Below, piece by piece: positions 24,718-32,392 of a DNA stretch of 36,046 nucleotides. The notes below the pieces were generated by a model, which was not told the DNA's origin, made no database searches, and was given only the letters and a program-made list of their open reading frames with translations. Position numbers and translations under genes: made by a program. The DNA is from Nitriliruptoria bacterium (GTDB lineage Bacteria > Actinomycetota > Nitriliruptoria > Euzebyales > Egibacteraceae), in assembly GCA_003550425.1 (NCBI GenBank), contig PUKE01000239.1:1-36046 (forward strand). Direction: 5' to 3'. How positions within the stretch are numbered: the first letter of the stretch is position 1; the number at the start of each line of letters is the position of its first letter.

Positions 24718-25122
24718 CTACTGCTCCCGTGCGCGGGACTGGTCGATGCGCTGGCGCAGGGCCGCCATCGCCTCGGGCTCGCTGCCGTCGTCCATCACGT
24801 CGACGAAGTAGCGCATCGCCGGCGCCGGGAAGGCGTCGACCAGCCAGTCCACCACCGAGGTGACGGTGCTGCGCGCGTACTCCTCGCGGGTGACCACGGG
24901 GCGGTAGCGATGGGCGAGACCCGAGGTGTCACGCTCGAGCAGGCCCTTGCTGGCCAGCCGCGTCATCGTGGTCATGACCGTGGTGTAGGCGATGTCGCGG
25001 TCGGCGGCGAGCTCGGCGTGGACCGCGCGGACGGTCGTGTCCTCCAGCCGCCACACCACCTCCATGACATCGGTCTCCAGCGGGCCGAGGAGCCCGCTCA
25101 GCTCGGGGGTCTGGTTGCCCAT
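24718..25122 (-). CDS. BlaI/MecI-family transcriptional repressor
   Basis: A 134-residue winged-helix regulator starting at ATG 25122 with GGAGG seven bases upstream. The start LSGLLGPLETDVMEVVWRLED and the recognition region AYTTVMTTMTRLASKGLLERD are typical of the family, followed by a C-terminal dimerisation helix region. It is co-directional and nearly contiguous with the M56 peptidase gene, forming a two-gene repressor-protease module. Self-regulation is likely by analogy; a TGTAC element overlaps the proposed -10 upstream. No beta-lactamase gene is visible in the window. Confidence 0.93.
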   Translation of the reverse strand: MGNQTPELSGLLGPLETDVMEVVWRLEDTTVRAVHAELAADRDIAYTTVMTTMTRLASKGLLERDTSGLAHRYRPVVTREEYARSTVTSVVDWLVDAFPAPAMRYFVDVMDDGSEPEAMAALRQRIDQSRAREQ

Positions 25123-25176
25123 GGCTCGCCTCCGACTGCGTCTCGCCGTGCTCGTGCTGCGTCTGGCTCGACGAGG

Positions 25177-25205
25177 ATCGTACACCGTGCGCTGGGCGCT
25201 GAACA
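25177..25205 (-). promoter_or_regulatory. Probable blaI promoter
   Basis: Minus-strand TACGAT (25182-25177) is a good -10, 54 bp before the blaI start. The position of the -35 (TGTTCA at 25205-25200, 17-bp spacing) is poor. TGTAC overlaps the -10, resembling one half of the TACA/TGTA BlaI operator, but a clear second half is not seen. Confidence 0.4.
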
Positions 25206-25207
25206 TG

Positions 25208-25244
25208 GTCGTCGGCGAGGCCGGCGCACGGCCCCGCCGACGAC
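25208..25244 (-). terminator. Terminator after tpiA
   Basis: Arms 25208-25217 and 25235-25244 form a perfect 10-bp stem, continued after an A/C mismatch by a 4-bp inner stem (25219-25222 with 25230-25233). It starts 8 bp after the tpiA stop and lies upstream of the proposed blaI promoter, separating the glycolytic genes from blaI. Confidence 0.75.
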
Positions 25245-25252
25245 CCGGCGGC

Positions 25253-26029
<777 letters not shown>

Positions 26030-26068
26030 GGCGTCCTCCTGTGGGTCGGGCTCGAGCGGTCAGGTGGG

Positions 26069-26092
26069 GTGGGCGGCCGGGCGGCCGCCCAC
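26069..26092 (-). other. Intercistronic hairpin between pgk and tpiA
   Basis: A perfect 10-bp stem with arms 26069-26078 and 26083-26092 and a GCCC/GGGC tetraloop, 11 bp after the pgk stop and 39 bp before tpiA. It could be a weak terminator, an attenuator or an mRNA-stability element. Confidence 0.55.
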
Positions 26093-26103
26093 CGCGGGCG
26101 GGG

Positions 26104-27306
26104 TCAGCGCCGCAGCGCCGCGATGCCGGGCAGGTCGATGCCCTCCAGGAACTCCAGGGAGGCACCGCCGCCGGTCGAGATGTGCGACAGCTGGTCGGCC
26201 AGGCCGAGGCCGCGCACCGCGGCCGCGCTGTCGCCGCCACCGATGACGGTGAAGCCGTCGCTGCGCCCCACGGCCCGGGCCACGCCCTCGGTGCCCTTGG
26301 CGAAGGGCTCCCACTCGAACACGCCCATGGGGCCGTTCCACAGCACGCTGGCAGCGTCCGACAGGGCGCTCGCGTAGCGCTCCACGGTCTCGGGCCCGAT
26401 GTCGAGCCCCATCATCTCCGCGGGCACGCCGTCGGCGGGCACGGTGCGGTGCGCCGCGTCGGGGGCGAAGTCCTCCGCTGCGGTGACGTCGACGGGCAGC
26501 AGCAGCTCGACGCCGCGCTGCTCGGCGTCGGCCAGCAGCGAGCGGCAGGTCTCGAGCTGGTCGTCCTCGGTCTTGCTCGCGCCAACGTCGCCGCCGCGGG
26601 CGGCGATGAAGGTGTAGGCCATCGCCCCGCCGATCAGCAGGCGGTCCACGCGCGTGAGCAGGTTCTGGATGACCCCGAGCTTGTCGGAGACCTTGGCCCC
26701 GCCGAGGATCGCGACGAAGGGCCGGGCCGGGTCGTGGAGCAGGCCGCCCAGCGCCTTCACCTCGGCCTCGAGCAGGCGGCCCACGGCGACCTGGTCCACG
26801 CGGGCGGGCACGCCGGTCACGCTCGCGTGCGCCCGGTGAGCGGCGCCGAACGCGTCGTCGACGTAGACGTCGGCGAAGGCGGCGAGCGCCGCGGCGAGGT
26901 CCTCGTCGCCCTTCTCCTCGCCCGGCTCGAAGCGCAGGTTCTCCAGCAGGGCCACGTCGCCGTCGCCGAGCGCGTCCACGGCGGCGCGCGCGTCCTCGCC
27001 GACCACGTCGCGGGCGGCGCGCACGGGGGTGCCGAGCGCCTCGCCGAGCGCGCGCGCCACGGGCTCGAGGCGCAGGCCCTCCGTGACCTTGCCCTTCGGG
27101 CGGCCGAGGTGCGAGCACAGCACGACGCGCGCGCCCGCGTCGCGCAGCTCGCGGATGGTCGGCAGCGACGCCTCGATGCGCAGGGCATCGGCGACCTGGG
27201 GCGGGTCGTCGTCGGTGAGCGGGACGTTCAGGTCGCAGCGGACCAGCACGCGCTGGCCGGCGACGTCGAGGTCATCGAGGGTGGGCAGGCCGAGGTCCTC
27301 TGCCAT
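26104..27306 (-). CDS. pgk: Phosphoglycerate kinase
   Basis: Transfers phosphate from 1,3-bisphosphoglycerate to ADP; 400 residues. ATG 27306 follows AGGAGG. Motifs visible are [12 protein letters not shown] near the start, [27 protein letters not shown], the hinge region [14 protein letters not shown] and the nucleotide-binding [17 protein letters not shown] and [10 protein letters not shown]. It lies 147 bp downstream of gap and 74 bp upstream of tpiA, both gaps holding stem-loops. Confidence 0.97.
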   Translation of the reverse strand: MAEDLGLPTLDDLDVAGQRVLVRCDLNVPLTDDDPPQVADALRIEASLPTIRELRDAGARVVLCSHLGRPKGKVTEGLRLEPVARALGEALGTPVRAARDVVGEDARAAVDALGDGDVALLENLRFEPGEEKGDEDLAAALAAFADVYVDDAFGAAHRAHASVTGVPARVDQVAVGRLLEAEVKALGGLLHDPARPFVAILGGAKVSDKLGVIQNLLTRVDRLLIGGAMAYTFIAARGGDVGASKTEDDQLETCRSLLADAEQRGVELLLPVDVTAAEDFAPDAAHRTVPADGVPAEMMGLDIGPETVERYASALSDAASVLWNGPMGVFEWEPFAKGTEGVARAVGRSDGFTVIGGGDSAAAVRGLGLADQLSHISTGGGASLEFLEGIDLPGIAALRR

Positions 27307-27398
27307 GGCGCCTCCTGGGGTCGTCGAGGGCTGGGGTTCCAGGGCCCCGCGCGCGGCGAGGCCGTCGCGGACGGGCCCACGAGGGGCGCCGACCGCGA

Positions 27399-27423
27399 GG
27401 GCCCGCGCTCGCCGCGCGGGCCC
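27399..27423 (-). other. Intercistronic hairpin between gap and pgk
   Basis: Arms 27399-27407 and 27415-27423 form a perfect 9-bp GC stem with a 7-nt loop, 30 bp after the gap stop. A partial terminator or processing site would let gap be expressed more strongly than pgk and tpiA; this is inference. Confidence 0.5.
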
Positions 27424-27453
27424 GGGGCGCGCGGGGCGCGCCCGGCGCACTCG

Positions 27454-28455
27454 CTAGAGGTGCGCGCCCATCAGCAGCGCGAGGTCGACGCAGCGGTCGG
27501 CGTAGCCGGCCTCGTTGTCGTACCAGCCGAGGATCTTGACCGAGCGGCCCTTGGTCATGGTCTCGCTGCTGTCGAACACCAGGCTGTGGGGGTTGCCGAT
27601 GATGTCGACGCTGACCAGGGGGTCCTCGGTGTACTCGACGACGCCGCTCATGCCCTGGGCGGCGGTGCGGAACGCCTCGTTGACCTCCTCGGCGGTGACC
27701 TCGCGCGAGACGATCGCGTTGAGGTCGGTGAGGGAGCCATCGATCACCGGGACGCGCATCGCGAGCCCGTCGAGCTTGCCGTCCAGGTGCGGCAGCACCA
27801 GGCCCACGGCGCGCGCCGCACCGGTCGAGGTGGGCACGATCGACTGCGCGGCAGCGCGCGCACGGCGCAGGTCCTTGTGGGGCGCGTCCTGCAGTCGCTG
27901 GTCCGCGGTGTAGGCGTGGATGGTGGTCATGAAGCCCTGCTCGAGCCCGAAGGCGTCGTCGAGGACCTTGGCCATCGGCGCCACGCAGTTGGTGGTGCAG
28001 CTGGCGTTGGAGACGATGTCGTGGCGCGCGGGGTCGTAGTCGCTGTCGTTGACGCCCATCACGAAGGTCTGGTCGACGCCCTTGCCCGGCGCCGAGATGA
28101 TGACCTTCTTGGCGCCGGCCTCGAGGTGCGCGGCGGCCTTGTCGCGCTGGGTGAACAGGCCGGTCGACTCGATCACGACGTCGGCGCCGAGCTGCTTCCA
28201 CGGCAGGCTCGCCGGGTCCTTCTCGGCGGTGACGGGGATCTCGGCGTCCCCGACCTTGAGGCCCTTGTCGGTGACCTCGACGGGCACGTCGAGGCGGCCG
28301 TGCACGCTGTCGTAGCGCAGGAGATGGGCGAGCGTGCCGGCGTCGGTGATGTCGTTGATGCCGACGATCTGCAGGTCGGCGTCCTTGACGAGCGCCGCGC
28401 GGAGCACGGTGCGGCCGATGCGTCCGAAGCCGTTGATGCCGATGCGAGTGGTCAT
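27454..28455 (-). CDS. gap: Glyceraldehyde-3-phosphate dehydrogenase
   Basis: NAD-dependent glycolytic enzyme, 333 residues, starting at ATG 28455 (MTTRIGINGFGRIGR, Rossmann nucleotide site). The catalytic cysteine is C153 in SNASCTTNC; HAYTADQRLQD, PTSTGAARA and the C-terminal WYDNEAGYA are all present. The 72-bp gap to yvcK upstream contains no coding sequence; whiA, usually found here in actinobacteria, is absent. Its ribosome binding site is weak. Confidence 0.97.
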   Translation of the reverse strand: MTTRIGINGFGRIGRTVLRAALVKDADLQIVGINDITDAGTLAHLLRYDSVHGRLDVPVEVTDKGLKVGDAEIPVTAEKDPASLPWKQLGADVVIESTGLFTQRDKAAAHLEAGAKKVIISAPGKGVDQTFVMGVNDSDYDPARHDIVSNASCTTNCVAPMAKVLDDAFGLEQGFMTTIHAYTADQRLQDAPHKDLRRARAAAQSIVPTSTGAARAVGLVLPHLDGKLDGLAMRVPVIDGSLTDLNAIVSREVTAEEVNEAFRTAAQGMSGVVEYTEDPLVSVDIIGNPHSLVFDSSETMTKGRSVKILGWYDNEAGYADRCVDLALLMGAHL

Positions 28456-28527
28456 GAGGAAGGCCCCCTCTGAACGCGGTGACGGAAGTGCGGTCAGGCC
28501 GGTCGGCGGTGCCGGCCGTGAGCGATC

Positions 28528-29529
28528 CTACCCGGGGGCTGTCCCCTGGCCACGTGCCGATCGGGCCGCGCGCTCGGACCGGGCGACCCCGAGCGCGTCG
28601 GCGAGGACCGCGGCGAGCGCGCCCTCGTCGTGCACCCGCCCCGGGCTGCCGTCCTCGCGGCGTGCCAGCAGATCCGCGCGTCGCACCGTCCGCGCGATCG
28701 GATCGCGGACCTCGGCGCCGAGCGGCTCGGCGGGCGGCGGCGCGGGTGGGCCGTCGTGGACGATGACCGGGTCGAGGACGAGACCGGGCACGTGTGCGCG
28801 CAGCGCAGCCAGGTGCTCGTCGGCGCTCAGGGAGCGCGTCTCGCCGGGCTGGGTGCTGACGTTGAGCACGTGGGCCACGCGCGGCGCGGCGGCGACCGCC
28901 TCGGCCACGGCGGGCACGAGCAGCGTGGCGATCACGCTCGTGAACAGGCTGCCGGGCCCGAGGACCACGAGGTCGGCGTGGGCGAGGGCCTCCAGCGCGG
29001 CCACGCAGGCCGGCGGGGCTGGCGGGTCGAGCCAGACCCGGCCGATGCGCCGGCCCGCCGAGGTGAGCTGGGCCTGGCCCACCAGCACCTCGTCGCCCAC
29101 CTGCCCGCACAGCCGCACGGGGGCCCGGGTGGCCGGGCGGACGCGACCCACGCAGCCGAGCAGCGTCCCGGCCTCGTCGAGGGCGGCGACCACGTCACCG
29201 CCCCGGCGCTCGGCGAGCGCCAGGAGCACGAGGTTGCCCAGCGCGTGTCCCTGCAGGTCGCCGGCGCCGAAGCGGTGGGCGAGGAGGCTGGCGAGGCGCT
29301 CCTCGCGGGCCAGCGCCAGCAGCGCCCGGCGCGCGTCGCCCGGCGGCACGATGCCGTGCTCGCGGCGCAGGCGGCCGCTCGAGCCGCCGTCGTCGGCGGC
29401 GGTGACCACCGCGGTCCGCTCGACCGGCAGGCGGCGCAGCGCGCCCAAGAGGCGGGCGAGGCCGTGACCGCCGCCCACGGCGACCACGTGGGGCCTCGGG
29501 GCGGGCGCCTGCGCGTGACCCGGGCTCAT
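28528..29529 (-). CDS. yvcK: YvcK/CuvA-family (gluconeogenesis factor) protein
   Basis: A 333-residue nucleotide-binding protein. In Bacillus and mycobacteria, members bind UDP-sugars and support growth on gluconeogenic carbon and cell-wall homeostasis. Family motifs visible are VVAVGGGHGLARLLGAL, TAADDGGSSGRLRREHGIVPPGDARRALL, HALGNLVL and LVVLGPGSLFTSVI. ATG 29529 begins 4 bp after the rapZ stop and its GAGGAG site lies in the last rapZ codons, so the two are translationally coupled. Confidence 0.94.
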   Translation of the reverse strand: MSPGHAQAPAPRPHVVAVGGGHGLARLLGALRRLPVERTAVVTAADDGGSSGRLRREHGIVPPGDARRALLALAREERLASLLAHRFGAGDLQGHALGNLVLLALAERRGGDVVAALDEAGTLLGCVGRVRPATRAPVRLCGQVGDEVLVGQAQLTSAGRRIGRVWLDPPAPPACVAALEALAHADLVVLGPGSLFTSVIATLLVPAVAEAVAAAPRVAHVLNVSTQPGETRSLSADEHLAALRAHVPGLVLDPVIVHDGPPAPPPAEPLGAEVRDPIARTVRRADLLARREDGSPGRVHDEGALAAVLADALGVARSERAARSARGQGTAPG

Positions 29530-29533
29530 CGGC

Positions 29534-30442
29534 TCACTCCTCGAGGCGGTCCCGGTGGTCGACCTGCACGGGCACGCCGAGCGCCCGGATGCGCTGCGCG
29601 ATCTCCTCGCCGAGGACCACCGAGCGGTGCTTGCCCCCGGTGCAGCCGACGGCGACCGTGAGGTAGCGCTTCCCCTCCTGCTGGAAGGCCGGCACCATCA
29701 GGTCGAGCAGGCCGCCGAGGCGCTCGAGGAACGCCACCGCCGTGTCGTCGCCGAGCACGTACTCCCGCACCGGCGCGTCGAGCCCGGTGTGGGGACGCAG
29801 CCGCTCCTCCCAGTGGGGGTTGGGCAGGAAGCGGACGTCGAGCACGAGGTCGGCGTCGCGTGGCGTGCCGTGCTTGAACCCGAAGGTCACCACGTGCGCC
29901 GACAGCCCCTGGTGGTCGCTGGCCGCGAAGACGTCCACGAGGCGATCGCGCAGCTGGTGGACGGTGACGCTGGTGGTGTCGATGACGAGGTCGGCCTCGG
30001 CGCGCAGGTCGCGGAGCAGCTCGCGCTCGCGGGCCACGCCGTCGGCGACGCGGTCGTCGCCGGCCAGGGGATGGGTGCGGCGCGCCTCGGTGAAGCGCGC
30101 GAGCAGCGCCTCGTCGCTGGCGTCCAGGAACAGCACCCGCAACGGGATGTCGCGCCCGCGGAGCTCCTCCAGCGTGGCCCGCAGGTCGCCGAACAGCTGG
30201 CGTCCGCGCACGTCCACCACGAGCGCGATGCGGCCCAGCGCCGCCCCGGGGCGGGCCGCGAGCTCGAACACCCGCCCGATCAGCGTCGGCGGGAGGTTGT
30301 CGATCACGAAGAAGTCGAGGTCCTCCAGCACCTTCGCGGTGGTGGTGCGACCCGCCCCCGACATCCCGGTGATGATCACGAGCTCGGGGGCCTCGGCGGG
30401 GCTGGGCGCCTCGCGCCCGCTGGGAGGGCTCATCGTGGCCAT
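29534..30442 (-). CDS. rapZ: RapZ/YvcJ-family nucleotide-binding protein
   Basis: A 302-residue ATP/GTPase of the RapZ family. The Walker A motif is IITGMSGAGRTTTAK, followed by DFFVIDNLPPTL, VVDVRGRQLF, LFLDASDEALLARF, and in the C-terminal domain SFGFKHG-type VTFGFKHGTPRDADLVLDVRFLPNPH and GCTGGKHRSV. In E. coli RapZ controls GlmS through small RNAs; in Gram-positives its role is less defined. ATG 30442 and ATG 30433 are both possible: GAGG abuts the first and lies nine bases before the second. A 6-bp hairpin covers that GAGG. Confidence 0.94.
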   Translation of the reverse strand: MATMSPPSGREAPSPAEAPELVIITGMSGAGRTTTAKVLEDLDFFVIDNLPPTLIGRVFELAARPGAALGRIALVVDVRGRQLFGDLRATLEELRGRDIPLRVLFLDASDEALLARFTEARRTHPLAGDDRVADGVARERELLRDLRAEADLVIDTTSVTVHQLRDRLVDVFAASDHQGLSAHVVTFGFKHGTPRDADLVLDVRFLPNPHWEERLRPHTGLDAPVREYVLGDDTAVAFLERLGGLLDLMVPAFQQEGKRYLTVAVGCTGGKHRSVVLGEEIAQRIRALGVPVQVDHRDRLEE

Positions 30443-30458
30443 CCTCGCACGCGCGAGG
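30443..30458 (-). promoter_or_regulatory. Small hairpin covering the rapZ ribosome binding site
   Basis: Stem CCTCGC/GCGAGG with a 4-nt loop, directly before ATG 30442. The right arm in the mRNA contains GAGG, the only Shine-Dalgarno-like sequence nearby, so the stem could limit initiation at rapZ. Confidence 0.35.
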
Positions 30459-30469
30459 CCTCGCGGTGG

Positions 30470-32347
30470 TCAGGCCTGGCGCAGGTGGCTGGCGATGGTC
30501 TCGGCCAGCGCCTGGCTGATGCCCTCGACCTCGGTCAGCTCCTCGACCGAGGCGGCGCGCACGCGCTCGAGGGTCCCGAAGTGCGCGAGGAGCGCCTGGC
30601 GTCGGGCGGGGCCCACGCCGGGGACCTCGTCGAAGGCGGACTCGGTCATCCGCTTGCCCCGCACGGTGCGGTGATAGCGGACCGCGAACCGGTGCGCCTC
30701 GTCACGCACGCGCTGGAGCAGGAACAGGGCCTCGCTGCCGCGCGGCAGCAGCACCGGCTCGTCGCGGTCGGGCAGGAAGACCTCCTCGAGCCGCTTGGCG
30801 AGCGCCGCGAGGGACGGGCCGTCCACGCCCAGCTCCTCGAGCGCGGCGGCCGCGGCCCCCAGCTGCCCCTTGCCGCCGTCGATGAGCACCAGGTCGGGCA
30901 TCCGCGCGAACTTGCTCTCGTCGCCCTCGTCCTGCTCCGACAGGAGCCGGCGGAAGCGTCGGGTGATGACCTCGTGCATCATCGCGAAGTCGTCCTGGCC
31001 GGTCACGCCGCGGATCTTGAAGCGCCGGTACTCCGACTTGCGGGGCAGGGCGTCCTCCAGCACGACCATCGAGCCGACGCTGTCGCGACCCTGCAGCGTG
31101 GAGATGTCGTAGGCCTCGATGCGCAGGGGCGCCTCGGGCAGCGCGAGCGCCTCCTGGAGCTCCTTGAGCGACTGGCTGCGCGCGTTGAAGTCCTTGGCGC
31201 GCTTGAGGCGGTGCTGATGGAACGCCTCGACGGCGTTCTCGCGCACGGTCTCGAGGAACGTGCGCTTGTGCCCGCGCTGGGGCACCCGCACGCGCACGGC
31301 CCCGGACTGTCCGCGCGCCTCTCGGCGGATGTCGGTGAGGGCCTGCTCGAGCGTCTCGCGGTCCGGGGGCTCCTCGGGCACCAGGATCTGCCGCGGGAGC
31401 TCCTCGGCGCGCTCGGAGGCCAGCTGCAGCAGGAAGCGTCCGAGCAGCTCGCCGGTGGACAGCGCCTCGACGCGGTCTGCGGTCCAGCCCTTGCGCCCCA
31501 CCACGCGTCCCTTGCGGACGTAGAACGCCTGGAAGGCGGCCTCGAGCTCGTCGGCGTGGAAGTGGACGGCGTCGAAGTCCTCGCGGGAGTCGGCCGCCAT
31601 CTGCTGCTTGGCCAGGGCGGTCTCCACGGCCTGGAGCTGGTCGCGCAGCCGCGCGGCCGCCTCGAAGTTGAGGCGCTCGGCCTCGGCGTGCATCTGGTCG
31701 CGCAGCTCCTCGAGCACCGCGTCGGTGTCGCCCTCCAGGAAGCCGATGAGCCCGTCGACGAGCTCGCGGTGCTCCTCCGGGGTCACCTTGCCGACGCAGG
31801 GCGCCGAGCAGCGACCGATGTGATGCAGCAGGCAGGGACGGCCGGCGCGCTCGCAGCGGTCGTAGACGCCCTGCGAGCAGGTCCGCACCGGGTAGACGCG
31901 CAGCAGCAGGTCGAGCGTCTCGCGGATGGCGTAGGCGTGCGCGTAGGGCCCGAAGTAGCGGGTCCCGTCGCGCTTGGGGTTGCGCCGCACCATCGCGCGG
32001 GGCACGTCCTCGCCGAGGGTGATGGCGAGGTAGGGATAGCTCTTGTCGTCGGTGTAGCGGACGTTGTAGCGCGGGCGATGGCGCTTGATGAGGTTGTACT
32101 CGAGGTGGAGGGCGGCCACCTCGCTGTCGGTCACGATCCACTCGACGTCCCGCGCGACCTCCAGCATCGCCCGGGTGCGCTCGTGCAGCCCGCTCCAGTC
32201 GGCGAAGTAGCTCGACAGCCGGGCCCGCAGGCTCTTGGCCTTGCCGACGTAGATGACGCGGCCGTGACGGTCGCGCCATAGGTAGCAGCCGGGATCGGTG
32301 GGAATGGTCCCGGGGTCGGGCTTGAAGGCGGTCGCAGGGTTGCCCAT
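30470..32347 (-). CDS. uvrC: Excinuclease ABC subunit C
   Basis: Makes both incisions in nucleotide excision repair; 625 residues, starting at ATG 32347. Domains in order: GIY-YIG nuclease (PGCYLWRDRHGRVIYVGKAKSLRARL), a cysteine cluster (CSQGVYDRCERAGRPCLLHHIGRCSAPC), a UVR UvrB-binding helix pair at about 205-245, an RNase-H-like C-terminal nuclease (RIEAYDISTLQG; PDLVLIDGGKGQL) and tandem helix-hairpin-helix (VPGVGPARRQALL; VEGISQALAETI). No ribosome binding site is obvious. It heads the uvrC-rapZ-yvcK run and lies 45 bp after the APC transporter gene. Confidence 0.97.
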   Translation of the reverse strand: MGNPATAFKPDPGTIPTDPGCYLWRDRHGRVIYVGKAKSLRARLSSYFADWSGLHERTRAMLEVARDVEWIVTDSEVAALHLEYNLIKRHRPRYNVRYTDDKSYPYLAITLGEDVPRAMVRRNPKRDGTRYFGPYAHAYAIRETLDLLLRVYPVRTCSQGVYDRCERAGRPCLLHHIGRCSAPCVGKVTPEEHRELVDGLIGFLEGDTDAVLEELRDQMHAEAERLNFEAAARLRDQLQAVETALAKQQMAADSREDFDAVHFHADELEAAFQAFYVRKGRVVGRKGWTADRVEALSTGELLGRFLLQLASERAEELPRQILVPEEPPDRETLEQALTDIRREARGQSGAVRVRVPQRGHKRTFLETVRENAVEAFHQHRLKRAKDFNARSQSLKELQEALALPEAPLRIEAYDISTLQGRDSVGSMVVLEDALPRKSEYRRFKIRGVTGQDDFAMMHEVITRRFRRLLSEQDEGDESKFARMPDLVLIDGGKGQLGAAAAALEELGVDGPSLAALAKRLEEVFLPDRDEPVLLPRGSEALFLLQRVRDEAHRFAVRYHRTVRGKRMTESAFDEVPGVGPARRQALLAHFGTLERVRAASVEELTEVEGISQALAETIASHLRQA

Positions 32348-32392
32348 CGCAGGGGCGATTGTGGCACCCGGTCGCGGCTCGGGCGGCGTCGG

